64,000 bases of DNA from Microbacterium sp. AZCO (GCF_039614715.1 NZ_CP154857.1:124001-188000); one strand, 5' to 3'; shown: positions 1-9,318, counted from the first letter of the stretch. Program-made: numbers and translations. Notes: generated from the sequence alone by a model not told the origin.

Positions 1-1
1 C

Positions 2-3000
2 GCGATCGGCTATCCCGTCATGGTCAAGGCCACCGGGGGCGGTGGCGGGATCGGCATGCAGGCGTGCTTCAGTGCAACCGAGGTGCGCGACGCCTTCGCG
101 CGCGTCGCTGCTCTCGCCGCGGCGAACTTCGGGTCGACCGGCATCTTCCTCGAGCGGTTCGTGCGTCCCGCCCGGCATGTCGAGGTGCAGTTGTTCGGCG
201 ACGGCGAAGGACGCGTCGCCGTCTTCGGCGACCGCGACTGCTCACTGCAGCGCCGCAATCAGAAAGTAGTCGAGGAGGCCCCCGCGCCGGCGCTTCCCGA
301 CCACGTGCGCGAGCTGCTGCACCGGTCGGCGCGCGAGCTCGCGGCATCCGTCTCCTACCGCAGCGCCGGCACCGTCGAGTTCGTCTACGACCCCGCTCGG
401 GAGGAGGCCTCGTTCCTCGAGGTCAACACGCGCCTGCAGGTCGAGCACCCCGTCACGGAGGAGGTGTTCGGAGTCGACCTCGTCGCGATGATGCTCACGC
501 TCGCGCGCGACGGCGCCGCGGGGCTCGCCGACGACGTCTTCACGTGCGAGTGGAAGCCCCAGGGCGCGGCGGTGGAGGCCCGCGTCTACGCCGAGGACCC
601 CGGCAAGAACTCCCTGCCCTCAACGGGTCTCGTCACGCGTGCTGTGTTCCCAGGCCAGGGGACCGAGGCGATGGAGAGCGTGCGCGTCGATGGCTGGATC
701 GAGGACGGCACGGAGGTCACGGCGTCGTACGACCCCATGCTCGCGAAGGTCATCGCGCACGGCCACGACCGTGTCGCCGCGCTCGAACTGCTCGGAGATG
801 CGCTGGGGGCGAGCCGAGTCGACGGCATCGTCACGAACCTCGGTCTGCTGCGCTCCCTCGCGGAGCACCCCGCCCTCGTGGCGACGAGCCACAGCACCTC
901 GACGCTCGACGTGACGGAAGACCCCGAGCCGCGGATCGACGTCATCGCTCCGAGTGCCATGACGACGGTGCAGGACCTTCCGGGCCGCATCGGCTACTGG
1001 CAGATCGGCGTCCCCCCGAGCGGGCCGTTCGACCGCGTCTCGTTCGCCGAGGCGAACCTCGCCGTCGGCAACGCCGAGGGGGCGCCGGGACTCGAGATCA
1101 CGCTCACGGGTCCGACCCTGCGCTTCTCGCACCCCGCCGTGATCGCGGTGACGGGCGCACCGGCGGCGGTCACGGTGGACGGAGAGCGGATGCCGCTGTG
1201 GGAGCCGGTCCGCGTCCCGGCGGGTGCCACCCTCGCGATCGGTCCCGCGACGGGCCCCGGCCTGCGCACCTACGTCGCGGTGCGCGGCGGGATCGACGTC
1301 CCGACGTACCTGGGGAGCGCCTCGACGTTCACCCTGGGCGGGTTCGGCGGGCACGGCGGTCGTGCGCTGCTCGCCGGCGACGTGCTGCGTCTTGGGCCCG
1401 CGGCATCCCATCCCGACGACGCGCTCGGCGACGGCACCCCCGACGATCGTCGCCCCGCGCTGACGCACTCGTGGACGATCGGCGTGACGGAAGGCCCGCA
1501 CGCGGCTCCCGAGTTCTTCACGCGCGGCGACCTCCACGCGTTCTACGCCACCGATTACGAAGTGCACCTCAACTCAGCCCGCACAGGTGTACGACTCATC
1601 GGCCCCAAGCCGCAGTGGGCGCGCCCGGACGGGGGCGAAGCCGGTCTGCACCCGTCGAACATCCACGACACGCCCTACGCCGTCGGCGCGATCGACTTCA
1701 CGGGCGACACGCCCATCATCCTGGGGCCCGACGGGCCCTCGCTCGGCGGCTTCGTCTGCCCCGCGGTGGTTGCGAGCGGCGAGCTGTGGAAGGTCGGTCA
1801 GCTGCGTCCGGGCGACCGCGTGCGGTTCGCACCGGTGGCCGAGGCCGACGCCCCGTCGCTCGTGACGCGTCGCGCCACCCCCGCGCTGATCACGGCGGGC
1901 GGCGACGGGGACGACGGCGTGTACGCGCGTCGGGAGGCGACCGAGGCGGGTCCGTCGGTGACGTATCGCCGGGACGGCGACTCCAACGTCCTCGTCGAGT
2001 ACGGCGACATGCAGCTCGACCTCGCGCTGCGCATGCGCGTGCACGCCCTCCAGGAGACGCTCGCCGAGCATGCGCCGAAGGGCGTCGTCGACGTCACCCC
2101 GGGCATCCGCTCCCTGCAGGTGCACACCGACCCCGACATCCTGCCGGCCTCGACGATGGCCGCACTGCTGCAGGAGCTCGAGGCCGAGGTGCCGCCCACG
2201 AGCGAGCTCGTCGTGCCGTCGCGCACTGTCCGGCTGCCGCTGAGCTGGGACGACCCGGCGACCCGCCTCGCGATCGAGCGGTACATCAACGGCGTCCGCA
2301 GCGACGCCCCATGGACGCCCTGGAACATCGAGTTCATCCGCCGCATCAACGGCCTCGACTCCGTCGACGACGTGTACCGCACGGTCTTCGACGCGAGCTA
2401 CCTCGTCCTCGGCCTCGGCGACGTGTACCTGGGCGCACCGGTCGCGACGCCCCTCGACCCTCGGCACCGCCTCGTCACGACGAAGTACAACCCCGCCCGC
2501 ACGTGGACGGCCGAGAACTCGGTCGGCATCGGCGGCGCGTACATGTGCATCTACGGCATGGAGGGGCCGGGCGGGTACCAGTTCGTCGGCCGCACGGTGC
2601 AGATCTGGAATCGCTTCCGCCGCGGCGGGCTGTTCCAGGAGCACCCATGGGCGCTGCGGTTCTTCGACCGCATCGAGTGGTACCCGGTCTCGGCCGAGGA
2701 GCTTCTCGAGCTTCGCGCCGAGACGGACGCGGGCCGTGGTCGCTTCGAGACGGTCGAGGGCACCTTCTCGATCGCCGAGTACTCGAGATTCCTCGACGAC
2801 AACGCCGGCTCGATCGCCGAGTTCCGTGAGCGCCAGGGCGCTGCGTTCGCCGAGGAGCGCGAGCGCTGGCGCCTCGCGGGCGAGTTCGAGCGGTCCGACG
2901 AGCCTCCCGCACCGGCCGCCGCCGCCGAGGTGACGATCCCGGAGGGCGCCGAGCCGGTCTATGCGCCGTTCGCGTCGACGGTCTGGCAGGTCTCGGTCGA

Positions 3001-3169
3001 CGTGGGCGCGACGGTCGCCGCTGGCGACGCGATCCTCTCGGTCGAGGCCATGAAGATGGAGTCGAAGGTCATCGCCCCGCGCGACGGACGCGTGCTCGAG
3101 CTGTACGCATCACCCGGGGAGCAGGTCGCCCCCGGTCAGATCCTCGCCGCGATCGGAGCCCACGCATGA
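2..3169 (+). CDS. Urea carboxylase, C-terminal ~1055 residues (5' end outside window)
   Basis: Biotin- and ATP-dependent carboxylation of urea to allophanate, cytoplasmic. The reading frame is open from base 2, so the N-terminal part of the biotin carboxylase domain (roughly 150 residues) lies upstream. Seen: the ATP-grasp glycine loop in the first 20 residues, the rest of the biotin carboxylase to about residue 300, an AHS2/KipA-type domain (about 310-620), an AHS1/KipI-type domain (about 650-880), and a C-terminal biotinyl domain with the AMKM lysine (codon 3053-3055). This order is diagnostic of urea carboxylase rather than acetyl- or propionyl-CoA carboxylase. Its stop overlaps the allophanate hydrolase start by 4 bases, so the two halves of urea amidolyase are translationally coupled. 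Confidence 0.95.
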   Translation, partial: AIGYPVMVKATGGGGGIGMQACFSATEVRDAFARVAALAAANFGSTGIFLERFVRPARHVEVQLFGDGEGRVAVFGDRDCSLQRRNQKVVEEAPAPALPDHVRELLHRSARELAASVSYRSAGTVEFVYDPAREEASFLEVNTRLQVEHPVTEEVFGVDLVAMMLTLARDGAAGLADDVFTCEWKPQGAAVEARVYAEDPGKNSLPSTGLVTRAVFPGQGTEAMESVRVDGWIEDGTEVTASYDPMLAKVIAHGHDRVAALELLGDALGASRVDGIVTNLGLLRSLAEHPALVATSHSTSTLDVTEDPEPRIDVIAPSAMTTVQDLPGRIGYWQIGVPPSGPFDRVSFAEANLAVGNAEGAPGLEITLTGPTLRFSHPAVIAVTGAPAAVTVDGERMPLWEPVRVPAGATLAIGPATGPGLRTYVAVRGGIDVPTYLGSASTFTLGGFGGHGGRALLAGDVLRLGPAASHPDDALGDGTPDDRRPALTHSWTIGVTEGPHAAPEFFTRGDLHAFYATDYEVHLNSARTGVRLIGPKPQWARPDGGEAGLHPSNIHDTPYAVGAIDFTGDTPIILGPDGPSLGGFVCPAVVASGELWKVGQLRPGDRVRFAPVAEADAPSLVTRRATPALITAGGDGDDGVYARREATEAGPSVTYRRDGDSNVLVEYGDMQLDLALRMRVHALQETLAEHAPKGVVDVTPGIRSLQVHTDPDILPASTMAALLQELEAEVPPTSELVVPSRTVRLPLSWDDPATRLAIERYINGVRSDAPWTPWNIEFIRRINGLDSVDDVYRTVFDASYLVLGLGDVYLGAPVATPLDPRHRLVTTKYNPARTWTAENSVGIGGAYMCIYGMEGPGGYQFVGRTVQIWNRFRRGGLFQEHPWALRFFDRIEWYPVSAEELLELRAETDAGRGRFETVEGTFSIAEYSRFLDDNAGSIAEFRERQGAAFAEERERWRLAGEFERSDEPPAPAAAAEVTIPEGAEPVYAPFASTVWQVSVDVGATVAAGDAILSVEAMKMESKVIAPRDGRVLELYASPGEQVAPGQILAAIGAHA

Positions 3170-4848
3170 TCCGCCGTCCCACTACTGCCCGCGCCGCCGT
3201 CGACCGCACCCTGGCCCGGATCGCCGAGGTAGATCGACCCGAGATCTGGATCTCGCTGCGGTCCGCCGAAGACCTCCTCGCCGAGGCTGGCAGGGTCGAC
3301 GCGCGGGTCGCGGCGGGGGAGGACCTTCCGCTGGCGGGGCTCACGGTCGCCGTCAAGGACAACATCGACGTCGCAGGGCTCGTGACCACGGCGGGCTCAG
3401 CATCCTTCGCCTATGAGCCGATCGTCGACGCGACCGCGGTCGCACGCCTCCGAACAGCCGGCGCGATCGTCGTCGGCAAGACCAACCTCGACCAGTTCGC
3501 GACAGGACTCGTGGGCACGCGCTCGCCCTTCGGCGCCGTGCGCAATGCCTGGGATCCCGCGCGCATCTCAGGGGGCTCGTCGTCGGGATCGGGGGTGTCC
3601 GTCGCCCTCGGCATCGTCGACGTCGCGCTCGGCACGGACACCGCCGGCTCCGGCCGCGTCCCGGCCGCCCTGAACGGCATCGTCGGCGTCAAGCCGACGA
3701 AGGGACTCGTCCCGACGACGGGTGTCGTTCCCGCATGCCGCACGCAGGACGTCGTGACCGCGTTCGCGCGCGACCTGGCCACGGCCAGGCTGGCGATCGA
3801 GACCATGACCGGGCCCGACGGCAAGGATCCCCTGGCGCGCACGAACGCTGCGTTTGCGGTACTGCCTGCACGCGCCCGGATAGCCGTGCCGCTGCCCGCC
3901 CAGCTCGACGGCCTCGCCGCCGGATGGAGCGAGGCGTTCGAGTCCGCGGTGGACATGGCCCGAGCAGCGGGCTTCGACGTCGTCGAGCGCGACGTCACGG
4001 CGCTCCTGGACGCCGCACGCCTGCTCTACGACGGAGCCTTCGTGGCGGAGCGGTACGCCGCCGTGGGGGCGCACATCGCGTCTCACCGCGAGCTCATCGG
4101 GGGCGACCTCGACGAGACGGTCGCCGGCATCATCCTCGCCGGCGCGGCGCCCTCCGCCCATGAGCTGTTCGCCGACCTCGAGCGGCTCGACGCCCTGCGC
4201 CTGCGAGGTGCCGAGGCGCTCGACGGCTGCGTCGCACTGCTCACGCCGACGACCACGTGGCATCCGACGCTCGCCGAGGTCGCCGCAGACCCCATCGGCG
4301 CGAACTCCCGCATGGGCCGGTTCACCAACTTCGCCAACCTCCTCGACATGGCCTCGCTCGCGGTTCCGGCGGCCTTCGTCGACGGGCTGCCGTTCGGCGT
4401 CATGCTGACCGGACCCGCGTTCACCGACCGCGTGCTCGCCCAGATCGCCCAGCGATTCCACGCCGCCCCGCGGCAGCTGTTCGTCGTCGGGGCGCACCTG
4501 ACGGGGGAGCCGCTCAACCGGCAGCTCGTCGCCGCCGGCGGACGGCTGGCGCGCGTCGCCGCGACCGCGGGCGAATACGCGTTCCACGCGCTCGCGGTGA
4601 CTCCCCCCAAGCCGGGTCTCGTGCACACCGGGCCGGGCGGAGCGTCCATCGAGGGTGAGGTGTGGGAGCTGCCGGCGTCCGGGTTCGCCGCCGTCGTCGA
4701 CTCCGTCCCGCCGCCCCTGTCGATCGGCTCGGTGCTGCTCGACGACGGCAGCCGCGTCGCGGGGTTCCTCGCCACGCCCGGAGCGCTCGACGGCTCCGTC
4801 GACATTTCGTCGCTCGGCGGCTGGCGCGCTCACCTGGCAACGGTCTGA
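3166..4848 (+). CDS. atzF: Allophanate hydrolase (copy 1)
   Basis: Hydrolyses allophanate, the product of the preceding urea carboxylase, to ammonia and CO2. 560 residues: N-terminal amidase-signature domain with catalytic Lys in VAVKDNIDVAG, cis-Ser in GGSSSGSG and Ser nucleophile in TDTAGSGR, then a C-terminal ~120-residue domain (VVGAHLTGEPLN onward) typical of AtzF-type enzymes. ATG at 3166 overlaps the urea carboxylase stop. A clear paralogue lies at 40476-42161 (for example the shared ARIAEVDRPE and VGTRSPFGAVRNAWDP stretches), but that one is not beside a carboxylase. Confidence 0.95.
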   Translation: MIRRPTTARAAVDRTLARIAEVDRPEIWISLRSAEDLLAEAGRVDARVAAGEDLPLAGLTVAVKDNIDVAGLVTTAGSASFAYEPIVDATAVARLRTAGAIVVGKTNLDQFATGLVGTRSPFGAVRNAWDPARISGGSSSGSGVSVALGIVDVALGTDTAGSGRVPAALNGIVGVKPTKGLVPTTGVVPACRTQDVVTAFARDLATARLAIETMTGPDGKDPLARTNAAFAVLPARARIAVPLPAQLDGLAAGWSEAFESAVDMARAAGFDVVERDVTALLDAARLLYDGAFVAERYAAVGAHIASHRELIGGDLDETVAGIILAGAAPSAHELFADLERLDALRLRGAEALDGCVALLTPTTTWHPTLAEVAADPIGANSRMGRFTNFANLLDMASLAVPAAFVDGLPFGVMLTGPAFTDRVLAQIAQRFHAAPRQLFVVGAHLTGEPLNRQLVAAGGRLARVAATAGEYAFHALAVTPPKPGLVHTGPGGASIEGEVWELPASGFAAVVDSVPPPLSIGSVLLDDGSRVAGFLATPGALDGSVDISSLGGWRAHLATV

Positions 4849-4854
4849 CGCCTG

Positions 4855-4917
4855 ACCGGCATCCTCGCACGCCGGCCCGGAGCGGCTGCGCCGGTGCGGC
4901 CGTGCGAGGATGCCGGT
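4855..4917. promoter_or_regulatory. 16-bp perfect inverted repeat ending at the TetR start codon
   Basis: Left arm 4855-4870 (accggcatcctcgcac) and right arm 4902-4917 are perfect reverse complements, separated by 31 bases with further GC-rich self-complementarity. The right arm contains the GAGGA that would be the Shine-Dalgarno of the TetR gene and ends one base before its ATG. It could be a TetR autoregulatory operator, an RNA hairpin hiding the ribosome site, or a terminator for the urea operon. Sequence alone does not decide. Confidence 0.6.
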
Positions 4918-5574
4918 ATGAGCACGTCGTCTCGAGCCCGCGCAGGTCGGCCCCGGGCGACAGCCGGGACGACACAGCTCGCGCCGCGCGACGAGATCCT
5001 CGACGCCGCCGCGGCGCTGTTCGTCGAGAAGGGGTTCGCCGCTACGACGACACGCGAGATCGCCGAGCGGATCGGCATCCGTCAGGCCTCCCTGTACTAC
5101 CACTTCGCCGGCAAGGACGACATCCTCGTCGAGCTCCTCGAGCGCACCGTCCGCTCGAGCGTCGAGCTCGCCGACGAACTGCGCGACACCGCCGAGCTGG
5201 ACCCCGCCGCCGCCCTGCACCTCCTCGCGGTCCGAGACGCCCGCTCGCTCGCCGCAGCGCCGCACAACATCGGAACCCTCTACCTCCTGCCCGAGGCCAA
5301 TCGCGAGCGGTTCGACGGCTTCCGAGCGTCGCGACGGCAGCTGCGCGACGCCTACGGCGCATTCGCGATGGATGCCGCGACCGATGCGCTGCGCGACGCC
5401 TGGACCGCGCGTGAGCTGGGCGACGCCGTCATCCACCTCGTCGAGATCGTGATCCCGCTGCGACGCGACGGGGAGGCGATCGACGCCGTGCGCATCGCCG
5501 ACGGATGCCTCCGCCTGTGCGGTCTCGGCGACGAGGCGATCGCTCGCGCTCGGGCTGTCACCGCCGCTCGCTGA
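4918..5574 (+). CDS. TetR/AcrR family transcriptional regulator
   Basis: DNA-binding repressor-type protein of 218 residues. The helix-turn-helix lies near residues 20-65 of the product, with the canonical TTTREIAERIGIRQASLYYHFAGKD-type recognition helix; the rest is an all-helical ligand domain without recognisable specificity. ATG 4918 is chosen because GAGGA precedes it at good spacing; a GTG at 4894 is possible. It lies between the urea amidolyase genes and a permease, so control of one or both is likely but not shown. The inverted repeat directly upstream is a candidate operator. Confidence 0.88.
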   Translation: MSTSSRARAGRPRATAGTTQLAPRDEILDAAAALFVEKGFAATTTREIAERIGIRQASLYYHFAGKDDILVELLERTVRSSVELADELRDTAELDPAAALHLLAVRDARSLAAAPHNIGTLYLLPEANRERFDGFRASRRQLRDAYGAFAMDAATDALRDAWTARELGDAVIHLVEIVIPLRRDGEAIDAVRIADGCLRLCGLGDEAIARARAVTAAR

Positions 5575-5668
5575 GCCCTCTGCGCACGACACTTCCCAGC
5601 GCTCGATGAGCCGCGCGCGGCCCGCTCGCTGAGCTTCCGGCCGGCGACCCTGCCGTTCCCCGGACACT

Positions 5669-5706
5669 GTTACACACCAGAAACGGAGCGGCAATCGGTG
5701 TGGAAT
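5669..5706 (+). promoter_or_regulatory. GlnR-like nitrogen-control box upstream of the APC permease
   Basis: GTTAC (5669-5673), six bases, GAAAC (5680-5684) matches the actinobacterial GlnR half-site pattern GTnAC-N6-GAAAC exactly. At the same 6-base spacing follow weaker elements GCAAT (5691-5695) and GGAAT (5702-5706), giving the usual four-element layout with a degenerate second half. It lies about 105-140 bases before the permease ATG. The family knowledge is that GlnR activates nitrogen-uptake genes; binding here is inferred. Confidence 0.6.
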
Positions 5707-5730
5707 CGCGGGCCTTCACACTCGATCCAA

Positions 5731-5742
5731 CGATAACTATCG
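5731..5742. promoter_or_regulatory. 12-bp palindrome CGATAACTATCG in the permease leader
   Basis: CGATA-AC-TATCG is an inverted repeat with a two-base centre, 68 bases upstream of the permease start and 25 bases downstream of the GlnR-like box. It is a candidate operator for the neighbouring TetR protein or another regulator. No second copy was seen in the window. Confidence 0.35.
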
Positions 5743-5809
5743 GCCGACAGGTATAGGGCTCCATCGCCTGGCCGGCCGTCCTTCCTCGGACGTTTCGAAA
5801 GGGCCCGTC

Positions 5810-7402
5810 ATGGCATTGACCGCTCGGCAATCCTCATCCCACCCCGCCGGTGCCGACACCGACCACGGCTACACCCAGGAGCTGCACCGCGGCGTCGGCT
5901 CGTTCTCCTCCTTCGCCGCCGGATTCTCCTTCGTGTCGATCCTCACCACCGTGTTCCAGCTCTTCGCGCTGGGATTCGGCCTCGGCGGCGCCGCCTTCTT
6001 CTGGACGTGGCCCGCCGTCTTCGCCGGCCAGCTCCTCGTCGCGCTCAACTTCGCGCAGCTCTCCGCCCGCTGGCCGATCTCAGGCGCGATCTTCCACTGG
6101 TCGAGCCGGCTCGCCGGCACAGTCTTCGGCTGGATGACGGGCTGGACGATGATCGTCGGCCAGGTCATCACGGTCGCGGTCGCCGCCATCGCCGTGCAGG
6201 CCGTGCTCCCCGCCATCTGGGACGGCTTCCAGATCGTCGGTGGCCCGGGCGCAGACCCCTCGATCGCCTCGCCCACCGGTGCGGCGAACGCGATCGTGCT
6301 CGGCCTCATCATGCTCGCGATCACCACGACGGTGAACATCCTGAGCGTGCGCCTCATGGCGCGCATCACGTCGTTCGGGGTGCTCGTCGAGATCTTCGGC
6401 GCCATCGTGCTCATCGTGATCCTCTTCCTGCTGCCGCAGCGCGACGCGTCGGTGCTGTTCACCACGACGGGTCGCGTCGGAACGGACCCGTACCTGTTCG
6501 CCTGGCTCGCCTCGTCGCTCATGGCGGCCTACGTCCTGGTCGGCTTCGACTCGGCCAGTGAGCTGGCGGAGGAGACGCACAGCCCGCGCCGCACCACGCC
6601 GCGCACGATCCTGCGCGCGGTGACGTTCTCCGGCCTGGGGGGCGCCCTCCTCATCGTGGGCGCGATCCTGGCCGCGCCCAGCCTGACCGACGGCCAGCTG
6701 TCGACCTACGGACTCTCGTACGTCATCACTGCTGTCCTCGGCGACGCCGGCGGCCGGCTCATGCTCTGCACCGTCGCGGTTGCCGTCTTCGCCTGCACGC
6801 TCGCCGTGCAGACGGCGGGTGCGCGCATGATGTACTCGATGTCGCGCGAACGCGCCTTCCCGTTCCACCGGTCCATCGGCCGGGTGTCGCCCCGTACCGG
6901 CACGCCGATCACGGCCTCACTCGTCGTGGGCCTCGGCGCCGCGATCGCCCTCGTGATCAACCTGGGCCAGCCGGCCCTCTTCACGGCGCTCTCGAGCATC
7001 GGCATCGCGCTGATCTACATCGCGTACCTCGGTGTCACGGCGCCGCTGCTGATCGCCCGCATGCGCCACCGCCGCACGGGAGGACTCCCCACGGGCGTCG
7101 ACGAGGACGGCAAGCCCCTCTTCACGCTCGGCCGCTGGGGGCTGCTCGTGAACGGCGTGGCGGTCACTTTCCAAATCGCGATGATCATCAACCTCGTGTG
7201 GCCCCGACCCGAGATCTACGACCTCGAGGGCAACTCGCCGCTCCTCCAGTGGAGCGCCCTCATCACGATCGGGGTGACCTTCGCCGCCGGCGCGGCCTAT
7301 CTCCTCTGGAACCGTCGCGTGCGAGGCGCGATCGTCCTCGCTCCCATCCCGATCACCGCCGAGACGCCCGTCCAGGCGCCGGCTCGGCCCGAGGTCGGCT
7401 GA
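5810..7402 (+). CDS. APC-superfamily amino acid/amine permease
   Basis: Integral membrane secondary transporter of 530 residues, about 12 hydrophobic segments, with the APC N-terminal glycine-rich region (FSFVSILTTVFQLFALGFGLGG) and the conserved ASELAEET stretch after TM6. Substrate may be an amino acid, GABA or a related amine. ATG 5810 is preceded by GAAAGGG. The position after the urea amidolyase and TetR genes and the GlnR-like box upstream suggest nitrogen-source uptake. Confidence 0.9.
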   Translation: MALTARQSSSHPAGADTDHGYTQELHRGVGSFSSFAAGFSFVSILTTVFQLFALGFGLGGAAFFWTWPAVFAGQLLVALNFAQLSARWPISGAIFHWSSRLAGTVFGWMTGWTMIVGQVITVAVAAIAVQAVLPAIWDGFQIVGGPGADPSIASPTGAANAIVLGLIMLAITTTVNILSVRLMARITSFGVLVEIFGAIVLIVILFLLPQRDASVLFTTTGRVGTDPYLFAWLASSLMAAYVLVGFDSASELAEETHSPRRTTPRTILRAVTFSGLGGALLIVGAILAAPSLTDGQLSTYGLSYVITAVLGDAGGRLMLCTVAVAVFACTLAVQTAGARMMYSMSRERAFPFHRSIGRVSPRTGTPITASLVVGLGAAIALVINLGQPALFTALSSIGIALIYIAYLGVTAPLLIARMRHRRTGGLPTGVDEDGKPLFTLGRWGLLVNGVAVTFQIAMIINLVWPRPEIYDLEGNSPLLQWSALITIGVTFAAGAAYLLWNRRVRGAIVLAPIPITAETPVQAPARPEVG

Positions 7403-7602
7403 CACGGTCTCCCGCGAGTCGCGGCGGGGGTGCATGGCGCCTCCGCCGCTTCTCGCGCTCGGAGCCTCAGACGGTCCGCACGGCGAGCTTGCGACTCGAC
7501 AAGCGTGCGCGCGGTGCGGTGCGGTGCGCCAGCGCGGGGACGAAGGAGATCGACACGGTTCGGTTGGCGAGGCCGCGTCATTGAACACGGTCCCGCCGAT
7601 TG
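7403..7602. other. Intergenic stretch without recognisable content
   Basis: 200 bases between the permease and a convergent small gene. No convincing ORF, operator or strong terminator stem was seen. Confidence 0.5.
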
Positions 7603-7815
7603 TCAGGAGTGCCCCGCGGTGCTCGAGTCGTCCTCCGGCAGGAGTGACCAAGTGGACGGCTCTGAATCAGTCGTTCGCTGCAAGATGACGTACTCGGTCT
7701 CGGGATGCTCCGCAATGAAGCGCTGCGCGTCCTTGAGCGGCATCGTCTCTTCGGGCACCACGTCGCCGTTCTTCTCAGACCAGTCGTTCCTGAACTGCAC
7801 GCGGTACTCGATCAC
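7603..7815 (-). CDS. Small hypothetical protein, 70 aa
   Basis: The product begins IEYRVQFRNDWSEKNG after a GTG start at 7815 and has a mixed, soluble, globular-looking composition with a Trp near the C terminus. The frame stays open further upstream, but that extension is low-complexity Arg/Ser sequence typical of non-coding frames, so the short form is preferred. No good Shine-Dalgarno is visible. Function unknown. Confidence 0.5.
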   Translation of the reverse strand: MIEYRVQFRNDWSEKNGDVVPEETMPLKDAQRFIAEHPETEYVILQRTTDSEPSTWSLLPEDDSSTAGHS

Positions 7816-7998
7816 ACGAGGAGGGTACCCGGTCACGTCTGTCGTGCGGCGACGGCACTTTCTGCGCCTGCTCGCTCGCCGAACAGCGGTCGTCGATCGG
7901 GCGACCCTGGGGTGCTGAATGGATCGTTGTGGCTTCGCCGGGGCGTCAGTCTGAATCGGCGCATATCGCCGGCGATGAACAGTCTTTAGTCTGCAGAT

Positions 7999-8268
7999 AT
8001 GGATGAGACGCCGATCCCTCGGCCCACCCGTTGGTACCTGCTCGTCGTCTGGACGGCTGCTGTTGCAGTGGGCGTCCTCGTCGGCATCGGCGTGGTGTTC
8101 CTGACGCAAGCAGTCTGGGTCGGCCTCGCACTGGGCGGGGCTTCAGCAGCGGTCGTAGGCATCTCGTCCGTTCTGGCCGCTCGTCGGTCTGCTCACGGGA
8201 CATTCGAGTCCGCCCCACCCTGGACGGGTGACGCCGGCATCCGCAATCACAGCGGCGGACCCATCTGA
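7999..8268 (+). CDS. Small membrane protein, 89 aa
   Basis: Two hydrophobic helices (about residues 12-35 and 40-62) separated by a short turn, a charged N terminus and a polar C-terminal tail. Function unknown. ATG at 7999 follows a weak purine stretch. Divergent from the 70-aa gene. It could be a real small membrane protein; no family recognised. Confidence 0.5.
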   Translation: MDETPIPRPTRWYLLVVWTAAVAVGVLVGIGVVFLTQAVWVGLALGGASAAVVGISSVLAARRSAHGTFESAPPWTGDAGIRNHSGGPI

Positions 8269-8395
8269 GGGGTCGTCTTCATGGTCGCGGCAGTCGTGAT
8301 GACGGTGGTGGGGGTGGCCACGGCCACGCTGCCGAGAACCTGCGGCGCGCCCCGTCAGGCAGTAGGCGGGCGCGCCCCATTCTGCGAATGCGCCG

Positions 8396-8473
8396 CGTGC
8401 AACGGAACGTGGGAGCTGCGTCGTGCTCCTCAGACCTGCCGGCAAAGGCGCATGAGGAGGGGCACTTTCAACG
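8396..8473 (+). repeat. ~79-bp dispersed direct repeat, copy 1
   Basis: 78 bases matching 45724-45803 on the same strand with a 2-base gap and only a few mismatches. Two perfect blocks stand out: 21 bases at 8404-8424 and 26 bases at 8438-8463 (containing GGCAAAGGCGCATGAGGAGG). Neither copy lies in a credible ORF. The two copies bracket the GntR regulon. Confidence 0.85.
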
Positions 8474-8498
8474 CGCGGCGAGCGTTCGGCCACCGCGC

Positions 8499-9287
8499 TC
8501 ACACCTCCGTCCCGATGACAGCGTCCGGCGTGACGCGGAGCACGGACTCGGTGTCGAGGACATCCCAGCCGGACTGGTCGACCCCCGTCGTCGCCACGAC
8601 CCGCGCCCCCGTCAGCGTGACGCTCGTGCGGAGGACGTTGTAGTCGTCGTCGTGGCCCGGCGGGAGGTTGCTCATGTCGGCGCCGCGGCGGGCGAATGCC
8701 GCGAGCGGAACGGGCGCCGAGCCTGCGGCGTGGACGACGAACAGACCGGCGGGCGTGAGCAGCATGGCGTTGAGACACGCCACGGGGAAGGCATCTCGCA
8801 CCAGGCGGACGCCGTGCGCGAGCTCGGTGGCCGTGGTGAGCGAGCCCCCTCCCGTCGCGCCGCGGACGACCGCGAAGTACGCCTCGCTATCGGTCGTGCC
8901 GGTGAGCCCGGACCTCGCCTCCTCGGTCAGGAGTGCGAGGGCATCCTCGCGCGGCGCGAGCAATCCGTTGTGCTGGAAGGCCGTCCCGTTGCGCAGGAAC
9001 GGCTGCGCGTTCTCGGGTGAGGCCGGCGCACCCCCGCTCGCGAACCGCAGGTAGACGATCCGCGCCGCCGACGGCCGGGACAGCGTGGTCTCCCATTCAT
9101 CGGAATGCCCGGCGGCGTCGCGCCCTCCCGCGGTCATGACGTCTCGCGACGCAGGGTCGAGCCATGCCGTGCCCCAGCCGTCGGCGTGCAGGCGTGACAG
9201 CGCACGGAACTGTGCCAGGACGTCGGCGCCCACGGCTGCGGCCGTGGGAAGGGGTGTGCGGGCGGCAAAGGCGAGCATTCGCGACAT
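8499..9287 (-). CDS. Class II glutamine amidotransferase-like (EgtC-type) protein with Ser at position 2
   Basis: 262 residues of Ntn-hydrolase amidotransferase fold, related to EgtC/GATase_4 proteins: residues FQHNGLLAPRED and TDSEAYF correspond to the HNG and DSE motifs of the family. Family members normally start MCR, with Cys2 the nucleophile; here the start reads MSRMLAF, so the candidate nucleophile is Ser. CAGGAG precedes the ATG. It is divergent from the PLP enzyme across operator pair A, so it belongs to the regulon. Hydrolysis of a gamma-glutamyl amide is one plausible role (inference). Confidence 0.75.
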   Translation of the reverse strand: MSRMLAFAARTPLPTAAAVGADVLAQFRALSRLHADGWGTAWLDPASRDVMTAGGRDAAGHSDEWETTLSRPSAARIVYLRFASGGAPASPENAQPFLRNGTAFQHNGLLAPREDALALLTEEARSGLTGTTDSEAYFAVVRGATGGGSLTTATELAHGVRLVRDAFPVACLNAMLLTPAGLFVVHAAGSAPVPLAAFARRGADMSNLPPGHDDDYNVLRTSVTLTGARVVATTGVDQSGWDVLDTESVLRVTPDAVIGTEV

Positions 9288-9318
9288 CGTATGAACTCCT
9301 GAGTACAGTCGCGGTCAA

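Noticed and set aside
64..2829. 921-residue open frame overlapping urea carboxylase
   Set aside because: Arg/Pro-rich translation typical of a shifted frame in high-GC DNA; no domain.
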